Shown piece by piece: positions 1-4,429 of a stretch of 5,539 bases of DNA. Positions within the stretch are counted from its first letter, which is position 1. Each line of letters begins with the position of its first letter. Source of the DNA: Prevotella sp. (GTDB taxonomy: Bacteria; Bacteroidota; Bacteroidia; Bacteroidales; Bacteroidaceae); the NCBI GenBank assembly GCA_017442765.1, contig JAFRZC010000241.1, positions 1-5,539 on the forward strand, read 5' to 3'. The notes below the pieces were generated by a model. It was not told the origin of the DNA. It worked only from the letters and a program-made list of their open reading frames with translations, and ran no database searches. The position numbers were made by a program, and so were the translations under genes.

Positions 1-103
1 GCACATCGAGTTTTCCTCCGTAGGCGCGGACGCCGTCTTCGGCGCTGTCGCAATAGCCTTCCACAAGGTCACGGATCTTGATTTGATGCAGTGTTATTTC
101 CAT
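1..103 (-). CDS. DUF262-domain protein, N-terminal fragment (GmrSD-like)
   Basis: Only the first 34 codons are present; the gene runs off the left edge. The ATG at 103 gives a start MEITLHQIKIRDLVEGY followed by a segment ending YGGKLDV. From memory of the family, this 'IKIRDLV.GY.DS.E.GV.AYGGKL' opening is typical of Bacteroidales DUF262 proteins, just before their conserved RPxYQREFVY motif, which would lie outside the window. DUF262 is the ParB/sulfiredoxin-like nucleotide-hydrolysing domain of GmrS and related restriction factors, often with a DUF1524 HNH nuclease. The start lies 5 bases after the methylase stop, so the two genes are probably co-transcribed and translationally coupled. 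That placement supports a role in the same defence or restriction module. Whether a nuclease domain follows cannot be seen. Confidence 0.7.
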   Translation of the reverse strand, partial: MEITLHQIKIRDLVEGYCDSAEDGVRAYGGKLDV

Positions 104-108
104 ATTGT

Positions 109-1140
109 TTAATTGTTTTCTGTTTCAGCAGCAATTGGAAGCGGCACATCGTTTTCTTGCTCATATGGGATTGGGCGGCGGCGGATAGCAATCCTGCTAT
201 ATTTTTGCACTCCATTGATTATCGGTTTGGCTAAGTCCAGCTCGGAATCACTTCCATTGTTAAATTCTCCTACTATCTCGAATTGCTCTGGATTATATTT
301 GTCAAGGAATGTAATAGGTACTCCCATTATACCATAATAGTCCATCGGTATATCCGAGGTCTTGTCTACATTGATTGCATTAAAGGTATCGTATTGAGGA
401 TATTCTTCTGGATTAAATGTCTTGAAAAGAATCAGCTTTTCATGCCGCTTTGCAATGTCTAGATTTGTAAACCAACAGATATTTCCAAAGCTGCGCCACT
501 TCTGTCCTGTATCGTCTACCCAAAACCTACTACTTCTTTCCTCATAATAATCTGGCACTTTGAATTTGGCAAAAGATAGAGAAGAACCTAACCACACTTT
601 ATCCTGCTGAATCAAAGGGAATATTTCTTTGTATTTGATTGCATTTTGACTACCGACTATTACAAACTTTTTGTCGTATTCTATTAGTTGCGCCACATAC
701 TCTCTGAATAGAGAGAACGGAGGGTTGGTAACCACTATGTCCGCCTGTTTCAAAAGCTCGATACACTCTTGCGAGCGAAAGTCGCCATCGCCCTGTAGGT
801 AGTTGATGCCAATCTCCTCGGGGTCTGGCACACGATTACCGTTATTGTCGCCTTTGTATTCGAGCCAGATAGCACGCTCACTGTCGTGCTGGCTGAAAAG
901 GTCACGCTCTTGATTCTTGTAGCAAGTAGTGATAAGTTTCTTCAGTCCTAATTGCTCAAAGTTGTAGCTGAAATAGTGGAAGAAGTTGCTTACGCGAGGG
1001 TCATCGCAGTTGCAGAGCACCGTCTTGCCGCGAAAGTGTTCGCGGTAATGTTTCAGCTCGTTCTCTATGTCCACGAGTTGTGTGTAGAACTCATCCTGTT
1101 TTGCTTTCTTTGCATCACGAAAGCTTCTTTTTTCTGCCAT
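109..1140 (-). CDS. EcoRI-family adenine-specific DNA methyltransferase
   Basis: Predicted to transfer a methyl group from S-adenosylmethionine to N6 of adenine in a specific DNA site. With the ATG at 1140 the protein is 343 aa, near the length of M.EcoRI. It opens with AKKAKQDEFYTQL (residues 12-22), typical of this family. It has a nucleotide-binding-like segment VLCNCDDPRVSNFF (41-54) and the catalytic motif IV NPPF at 139-142 within DIVVTNPPFSLF, the signature of N6-adenine methylases. In-frame starts at 1164 (ATG) and 1173 (TTG) would add 8 or 11 residues outside the conserved region, so 1140 is preferred. No clear Shine-Dalgarno sequence is visible, as is usual in this phylum. The gene is preceded by a long structured leader and followed after 5 bases by a DUF262 gene, which suggests a modification enzyme of a restriction or defence operon. 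The target sequence cannot be deduced here. Confidence 0.88.
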   Translation of the reverse strand: MAEKRSFRDAKKAKQDEFYTQLVDIENELKHYREHFRGKTVLCNCDDPRVSNFFHYFSYNFEQLGLKKLITTCYKNQERDLFSQHDSERAIWLEYKGDNNGNRVPDPEEIGINYLQGDGDFRSQECIELLKQADIVVTNPPFSLFREYVAQLIEYDKKFVIVGSQNAIKYKEIFPLIQQDKVWLGSSLSFAKFKVPDYYEERSSRFWVDDTGQKWRSFGNICWFTNLDIAKRHEKLILFKTFNPEEYPQYDTFNAINVDKTSDIPMDYYGIMGVPITFLDKYNPEQFEIVGEFNNGSDSELDLAKPIINGVQKYSRIAIRRRPIPYEQENDVPLPIAAETENN

Positions 1141-1186
1141 TGGTTGATAGATAGCGTTGTGCATTGCTATCAATCACGGACACGAT

Positions 1187-1422
1187 AAAAAAGCGGAGTT
1201 TCCTACCGTGTACTTAGGCTGTGTGGTAAGGATGCCTATGCCCAATAGGAAACTCACAAATCTGTGAGCATCCTATTACTTTAGGGCATGGCAAATCACC
1301 GCTAACCATACTAACTATTTCTTTTGCGTTATATCCTTGGTTACCACACTTCAGTACACGCGAAATAATAGTAATGCTTTGTTAATATTTATTGACACAT
1401 CTACTCTTGGTGTGCCTTTTCT
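1187..1422 (-). promoter_or_regulatory. Structured 5' leader or small RNA upstream of the methylase
   Basis: The transcript from the promoter at 1428-1457 would carry roughly 280 untranslated bases. Read on the minus strand, they contain nested complementary arms: 1353-1360 with 1207-1214 (8 bp), 1341-1349 with 1221-1229 (9 bp), and an apical arm of 1284-1289 with 1238-1243, 1271-1277 with 1244-1250, and 1263-1268 with 1253-1258 around a 4-base loop. A smaller 5' hairpin pairs 1411-1416 with 1394-1399. A competing pairing, 1246-1255 with 1196-1205 (10 perfect bp, extendable by wobbles), is followed by CGC and six U residues (1192-1187), like an intrinsic terminator. The two folds exclude each other. 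It may be an attenuator controlling the methylase, or a free small RNA of about 235 nt ending at the U tract. No known riboswitch or RNA family was recognised. Confidence 0.5.
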
Positions 1423-1427
1423 CGGTG

Positions 1428-1457
1428 CAAAATTACAAAGATTTTCTAATATGACAA
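1428..1457 (-). promoter_or_regulatory. Bacteroidetes-type promoter for the methylase operon
   Basis: On the minus strand TTG (1457-1455), exactly 19 bases, then TAATTTTG (1435-1428). This matches the Bacteroidetes primary-sigma consensus of a -33 TTG and a -7 TAnnTTTG. Transcription would start near 1420-1424. It lies just downstream of the terminator that ends the toxin-antitoxin transcript, so the two minus-strand operons appear to be separate. Confidence 0.75.
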
Positions 1458-1466
1458 AAAATAATT

Positions 1467-1514
1467 AAAAAAAAATACGGCCTTCAACAGTTGGGATTTG
1501 TTGAAGGCCGTTTT
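1467..1514 (-). terminator. Intrinsic terminator closing the toxin-antitoxin transcript
   Basis: A perfect 12-bp stem (1478-1489 with 1499-1510, arms CGGCCTTCAACA and TGTTGAAGGCCG) encloses a 9-base loop. On the minus strand the stem is followed by TA and nine T residues (complement of A 1475-1467), a strong Rho-independent signal. On the plus strand only four T residues follow (1511-1514), so it may act weakly in that direction. It sits about 285 bases after the PIN gene stop and ten bases before the methylase -33 element. Confidence 0.85.
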
Positions 1515-1796
1515 ATATGAGAAACAAGAGCGTCAGTTCAATAATATTTAATATACTTTCTCCCAGCCTTTGACATATATTGTAACTCATATTAATACTT
1601 TTATAATCCATCAGAATTATGGCACAAAAATACGTAGGGTGAACAAATCTCCCTCCTTTTTATTTAGTACTATTCCCCCATCCTTACTTGCACGTGGTCC
1701 GCTAGGCACCGCCTGTGCCTCCGGCTCATTGAGGACTTCCGCAGTCTCCCTCCGGCTGTAGCGGCTGCAAATTATAGTGTTTTTTTATATCTATTC
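1515..1796. other. Intergenic region with GC-rich foldable island (1660-1768)
   Basis: This 282-base gap between the PIN gene stop and the terminator contains no convincing gene. Most is AT-rich, but about 1660-1768 is markedly GC-rich. The island has a closing inverted repeat CCGCTA (1699-1704) with TAGCGG (1759-1764), an internal hairpin AGGCAC-CGCCT-GTGCCT (1704-1720), and a 9-base direct repeat CCTCCGGCT at 1718-1726 and 1749-1757 (31-base period). On the minus strand a frame stays open for about 50 codons, from a TAA near 1785 to a TAA at about 1619, reading ...EVLNEPEAQAVPSGPRASK..., but it has no ATG. It could be a dispersed repeat, a decayed gene end or a structured RNA in the toxin transcript's 3' untranslated region. 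Confidence 0.4.
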
Positions 1797-2207
1797 TTAT
1801 CTTAGTGCTGCGGTGAACTCGTCGAGGGAGAGAATATTGAGTCGGGGGAACGGGATTTGCTTCAGTCGTTCAAAATGGCTGTCTTCTGTAACGATGTAGT
1901 CGGCATTGGCTGTGATGGCACAGTCGACAAATTTGTCGTCGTCCTTGTCAATGTCACTAAGTAGATGAAATCGGTAATATGATTCGCGGTAAATCGTTTG
2001 AGGGTGGCGGGCAATGGCCTCGACAACGTTATGGGCGACTTCGGGTGAGGCGTGTATGGCCAGTATTTCCTCGTATTCGTTTAAAATCTCATTGCTGACA
2101 CATAAATTATACCGACCCGACAGAAAGTCGGTCCAGATTCGATGGTACAGGCTACGAGTGGGTAGTGCCTGAATTAGTGCATTGGTGTCAAGGACAACGT
2201 GGCGCAT
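1797..2207 (-). CDS. PIN-domain toxin of a toxin-antitoxin pair
   Basis: A 136-aa single-domain PIN protein, predicted to be a metal-dependent ribonuclease resembling the 'putative toxin component, PIN family' group (COG1569-like). It begins MRHVVLDTNALIQAL, placing the first acidic metal ligand at D7. A conserved glutamate is at E44 (ILNEYEEIL), the DDDKFVD segment at 89-95 supplies further acidic residues, and NADYIVTEDSHF (101-112) supplies the last aspartate, D109. All expected active-site positions are intact, so it looks functional. The ATG at 2207 is chosen because the PIN fold starts there; the frame extends upstream only through antitoxin coding sequence. It begins one base after the antitoxin stop, a spacing that suggests translational coupling. 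The cellular RNA target is unknown. Confidence 0.85.
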   Translation of the reverse strand: MRHVVLDTNALIQALPTRSLYHRIWTDFLSGRYNLCVSNEILNEYEEILAIHASPEVAHNVVEAIARHPQTIYRESYYRFHLLSDIDKDDDKFVDCAITANADYIVTEDSHFERLKQIPFPRLNILSLDEFTAALR

Positions 2208-2208
2208 T

Positions 2209-2463
2209 TTAGAGCGTTTTGTAGGGTGTACGCAGGTGTTGGCCGCGCAGCTCATCAAGTTTTTTCTGGTCGAACGTACCCTCGTCCCACATTTTGTCTA
2301 TGGCCTTTTGTGCTCTTTCGGCGAAGAAGAGCGACAAGGTGAGCCGTAATGCTTCGAGGTCAGCCAGAGAGGTGACATTTGCGGCTGCATTCATCAGCTC
2401 CAATTGTGCCATCTGAGAATAGCTTGTGTTCGGAGCGTCGCTTGTGCGGGGTTGTGATTCCAT
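2209..2463 (-). CDS. Small antitoxin partner of the PIN toxin
   Basis: An 84-aa protein encoded directly upstream of the PIN gene, with only one base between its TAA and the toxin ATG. After a polar N-terminus (about residues 1-17) it has a predicted helical core beginning MAQLELMNAAANVTSLADLEALR, then a charged helix with AIDKMWDEGTFD and a C-terminal HLRTPYKTL. From memory, the 'LMN.A..V.....L..L....S.FFA..A...ID.MWDEG......L.....H.RTPYK' pattern recurs in small Bacteroidales proteins beside PIN toxins. The antitoxin role is inferred mainly from position and this pattern. No helix-turn-helix or AbrB domain is obvious. An alternative in-frame ATG at 2412 would remove the polar N-terminus. 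Confidence 0.72.
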   Translation of the reverse strand: MESQPRTSDAPNTSYSQMAQLELMNAAANVTSLADLEALRLTLSLFFAERAQKAIDKMWDEGTFDQKKLDELRGQHLRTPYKTL

Positions 2464-2543
2464 TTTATATTATAGCTTTTAACTGGTTTGGTTTCATTAA
2501 CGGCAATTTGAAAAAAATATTGTGCAGCGTTATTTTTCGACTG

Positions 2544-2573
2544 CAAAAGTACAATAATTATTCCATTCGGCAA
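2544..2573 (-). promoter_or_regulatory. Promoter of the toxin-antitoxin operon
   Basis: On the minus strand TTG (2573-2571), exactly 19 bases, then TACTTTTG (2551-2544), a full match to the Bacteroidetes consensus. Transcription would start near 2538, leaving about 75 untranslated bases before the antitoxin ATG. The spacer contains a perfect 10-base palindrome, AATAATTATT (2553-2562), which could be an operator for autoregulation by the antitoxin complex; that role is inference. The rest of the 207-base gap to the divergent thioredoxin-like gene shows no promoter of comparable quality on the plus strand. Confidence 0.72.
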
Positions 2574-2670
2574 AATTTATTTTGGGACATCGCGGTTTGG
2601 GGAATCATTTTTCTGGTCGATGGGGCAATATTTGGGGGAATGTTGCGTTATTGTAGCCAAAAAAAGAAAC

Positions 2671-3153
2671 ATGATGAAGAAACTGTTTTTGTTTTTCGCC
2701 CTGATGGCGGGTATGGTTTTCGGCGCGCAGGCGCAGGTGAAGGTGTACGACGAGGAGGTCGACGCGATGGCGCAGATACGCGAGGCTGTGGACCAGGCGC
2801 GGGAGTCGGGCCGTTACGTGATGTGTCAGGTGGGTGGCAACTGGTGCCCGTGGTGCCTGCGGTTTGCTGAGTTCGCTACGAAGGACAGCGTCATTGCCCC
2901 GCTGATGGAGGAGAACTACGTGTATATCCACGTCAACTATTCGAAGAAGAACAAGAACCTGGAGGCAATGAAGTTCCTCGGCAATCCGGGTCGTTTCGGC
3001 TACCCGGCGTTCGTGGTGCTCAACGAGGAGGGTGTGCCCATCCACATCCAGGAGAGCGAGAGCCTCGAGGAAGGCAAGGGCTACAGCCGCCAGCGGGTGG
3101 AGAAGTTCCTCCGCCTGTGGAATCGGAAAGCTGTGGAGGCGGAGGTGAAATGA
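2671..3153 (+). CDS. Exported thioredoxin-fold protein with CPWC active site
   Basis: A 160-aa protein with an N-terminal signal peptide: MMKK, a hydrophobic run LFLFFALMAGMVFG, then AQA|Q as the likely cleavage after residue 21. It should act in the periplasm. The thioredoxin-like domain carries the redox motif C59-P-W-C62 within GGNWCPWCLRF, and a probable cis-proline at P112 in FGYPAFVVLNEEG, the usual partner loop of the active site. The layout (WCPWC soon after a helix, EENYVYIHVNYSKKN strand region, GYPAFVVL) resembles the thioredoxin_7/DUF255-like group, often involved in thiol-disulfide reduction outside the cytoplasm. The ATG at 2671 is chosen because it places the signal peptide at the N-terminus; the next codon (2674) is an equally possible start. 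A reading-frame extension to 2620 would put 17 residues before the signal. No clear promoter was found. Substrates are unknown. Confidence 0.82.
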   Translation: MMKKLFLFFALMAGMVFGAQAQVKVYDEEVDAMAQIREAVDQARESGRYVMCQVGGNWCPWCLRFAEFATKDSVIAPLMEENYVYIHVNYSKKNKNLEAMKFLGNPGRFGYPAFVVLNEEGVPIHIQESESLEEGKGYSRQRVEKFLRLWNRKAVEAEVK

Positions 3154-3158
3154 AGCTG

Positions 3159-3180
3159 TGTGTGGCGCAAGCGCCACACA
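3159..3180. other. Perfect hairpin after the thioredoxin-like gene
   Basis: TGTGTGGCG (3159-3167) pairs perfectly with CGCCACACA (3172-3180) around the tetraloop CAAG, starting six bases after the stop codon. No T tract follows on the plus strand (ACAAAAC comes next), so it is not a standard intrinsic terminator. It may stabilise the 3' end of the message or mark a processing point between this gene and galE. Confidence 0.55.
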
Positions 3181-3224
3181 ACAAAACAAATCCCACTTGC
3201 ATATTGGACAATAAATTTTGATCA

Positions 3225-3248
3225 TTAAACCTTAAACGTTAAACCTTA
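3225..3248 (+). repeat. Short direct repeat before galE
   Basis: TTAAACCTTA occurs at 3225-3234 and again at 3239-3248 (14-base period), ending nine bases before the galE ATG. This AT-rich, unstructured stretch may help ribosome access, since galE has no Shine-Dalgarno sequence. No promoter with both consensus elements was found in the 104-base gap, so galE may be co-transcribed with the thioredoxin-like gene. Confidence 0.5.
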
Positions 3249-3257
3249 GACTTTAAT

Positions 3258-4289
3258 ATGAATATTCTGGTTACCGGGGGAGCGGGATTCATCGGCTCCC
3301 ATACGTTGATAGAGCTTTACAAGGCCGGCCACACGGCTGTGGTGGTGGACAACCTGAGCAACTCGAACCCCGAGTCGCTGCGGAGGGTGGAGGAGATTAT
3401 TTGTGCCGGCGAGACGCCGGCGGTCCATATTCCGTTCTACGAGGTGGATATCCGCGACCGCGAGGGTCTGGAGAGGGTGTTCGCCGAGCATAAGCTGGAT
3501 GCCTGCATCCACTTTGCTGGATTGAAGGCTGTGGGCGAGAGCGTGGAGAAGCCGTGGGAATACTACGAGAACAATATCGGCGGCACGCTGACGCTGGTGG
3601 ATGTGATGCGCAAGCACGGCTGCAAGAACATCATCTTCAGCTCCTCGGCTACCATCTACGGCGACCCGGCGGAGATTCCCATCACGGAGAATTGCCCCAA
3701 GGGTCAGTGCACCAACCCCTACGGCTGGACGAAGAGCATGCTGGAGCAGGTGCTGATGGACATACAGAAGGCCGACCCGGAGTGGAATGTGGTGCTGCTG
3801 CGCTACTTCAACCCCGTCGGTGCGCATCCCAGCGGCCGGATAGGGGAGAACCCCAACGGCATACCGAACAACCTGATGCCATACATTACCCAGGTGGCTG
3901 TCGGCAAGAGGAAGGAGCTGGGTGTCTTCGGCAATGACTACCCGACGCCCGACGGCACCGGCGTGCGCGACTATATCCACGTGGTGGACCTGGCCGGAGC
4001 CCATGTCTGTGCCCTGCAGGCCATTGCCCGCCGTTGCGGCATAGGCATATATAATATTGGTACGGGTCACGGCTACTCGGTGCTGGACATGGTGAAGGCT
4101 TTCGTGAGGGTCAACGGTGTCGATGTCCCCTACAGCATCAAGCCGCGCCGTGCCGGCGACATTGCCACCTGCTACTGCAATCCCGCAAAGGCCAAAGCCG
4201 AGCTGGGCTGGGAAGCCAAGTACGGCATCGACGAGATGGTCCGCGACAGCTGGAACTGGCAGCGCCAGAACCCGGAGGGGTATTTATAA
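3258..4289 (+). CDS. galE: UDP-glucose 4-epimerase
   Basis: A complete 343-aa extended short-chain dehydrogenase that interconverts UDP-glucose and UDP-galactose in the cytoplasm using bound NAD, supplying galactose for glycans and the Leloir pathway. The NAD-binding Rossmann motif TGGAGFIGSH is at residues 6-15, with DNLSNS at 31-36 and DIRD at 64-67. HFAGLK is at 85-90. The catalytic residues are S130 (in FSSSATIYG), Y155 and K159 (in NPYGWTK). RYFNPVGAHPSG (182-193) and the C-terminal SWNWQRQNPEGY are typical of GalE. The position matching E. coli Y299 is C305 here (GDIATCYC), as in human GALE (C307), so it may also accept UDP-GlcNAc/UDP-GalNAc. An apparent insertion, CAGETPAVH at 49-57, coincides with a palindromic repeat. 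The ATG at 3258 puts the Rossmann strand at the N-terminus as expected. Confidence 0.95.
   Translation: MNILVTGGAGFIGSHTLIELYKAGHTAVVVDNLSNSNPESLRRVEEIICAGETPAVHIPFYEVDIRDREGLERVFAEHKLDACIHFAGLKAVGESVEKPWEYYENNIGGTLTLVDVMRKHGCKNIIFSSSATIYGDPAEIPITENCPKGQCTNPYGWTKSMLEQVLMDIQKADPEWNVVLLRYFNPVGAHPSGRIGENPNGIPNNLMPYITQVAVGKRKELGVFGNDYPTPDGTGVRDYIHVVDLAGAHVCALQAIARRCGIGIYNIGTGHGYSVLDMVKAFVRVNGVDVPYSIKPRRAGDIATCYCNPAKAKAELGWEAKYGIDEMVRDSWNWQRQNPEGYL
3402..3428 (+). repeat. REP-like palindrome inside the galE coding sequence
   Basis: The core GCCGGCG-AGA-CGCCGGC (3405-3421) is a perfect 7-bp inverted repeat with a 3-base loop. With flanks, 25 of 27 bases match a second copy at 4291-4317. It is read in frame as CAGETPAVH (galE residues 49-57), in the loop between the VEEI helix and the FYEVDIRD strand. 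Related GalE proteins, as I recall them, are shorter here, so it looks like an in-frame insertion. Confidence 0.7.
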
Positions 4290-4290
4290 T

Positions 4291-4317
4291 TTTGCCGGCG
4301 AGACGCCGGCGCTCCAT
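4291..4317 (+). repeat. Second copy of the REP-like palindrome, after galE
   Basis: The same core GCCGGCG-AGA-CGCCGGC (4294-4310) followed by GCTCCAT, starting four bases after the galE stop at 4289. It can form a very stable 7-bp GC-rich hairpin in the galE message just ahead of the true terminator, a location typical of REP elements that protect 3' ends. Confidence 0.7.
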
Positions 4318-4334
4318 CATATCGACTGACACAT

Positions 4335-4361
4335 GGACTGCCATTTTGGCAGTCCTTTTTT
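4335..4361 (+). terminator. Intrinsic terminator after galE
   Basis: GGACTGCC (4335-4342) pairs perfectly with GGCAGTCC (4348-4355) around the loop ATTTT, followed at once by six T residues (4356-4361). This is a textbook Rho-independent terminator for the galE transcript. Confidence 0.92.
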
Positions 4362-4375
4362 GTTTGGTACATTTT
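4346..4375 (+). promoter_or_regulatory. Probable clpB promoter overlapping the galE terminator
   Basis: TTG (4346-4348), exactly 19 bases, then TACATTTT (4368-4375), which departs from TAnnTTTG only in the last base. Transcription would start near 4380, about 50 bases before the clpB ATG. The TTG lies in the loop and 3' arm of the terminator hairpin. No CIRCE-type inverted repeat was seen in the leader. Confidence 0.45.
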
Positions 4376-4429
4376 ATGCTATCGGAGGGGTGTAAACAGA
4401 TTGAAAAAATAATAAAAACCAAATAAACT

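Noticed and set aside
1187..1422. Retron-type non-coding RNA
   Set aside because: The nested stems are suggestive, but no reverse transcriptase gene lies in the window and the next gene is a methylase.
1570..1761. 63-codon plus-strand open frame in the intergenic region
   Set aside because: No Bacteroidetes promoter precedes it and no domain is recognised. It runs through the GC-rich island, which is better read as a repeat or structured element.
2620..2670. Upstream ATG at 2620 as start of the thioredoxin-like gene
   Set aside because: It would add 17 residues before a clear signal peptide; the tandem ATGs at 2671/2674 begin with the typical MMKK.
3159..3180. Hairpin as an intrinsic terminator for the thioredoxin-like gene
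   Set aside because: The stem is perfect, but no T tract follows on the plus strand.
2605..3225. Long open frame antisense to the thioredoxin-like gene
   Set aside because: It mirrors a GC-rich coding gene with signal peptide and CPWC motif. The antisense translation has no recognisable domain.
3225..3248. CRISPR-like or tandem repeat array
   Set aside because: Only two 10-base AT-rich copies with a 4-base gap; no spacers or longer array.
3246..4070. Long open frame antisense to galE
   Set aside because: A shadow of GC-rich codons; galE is unambiguous on the plus strand.
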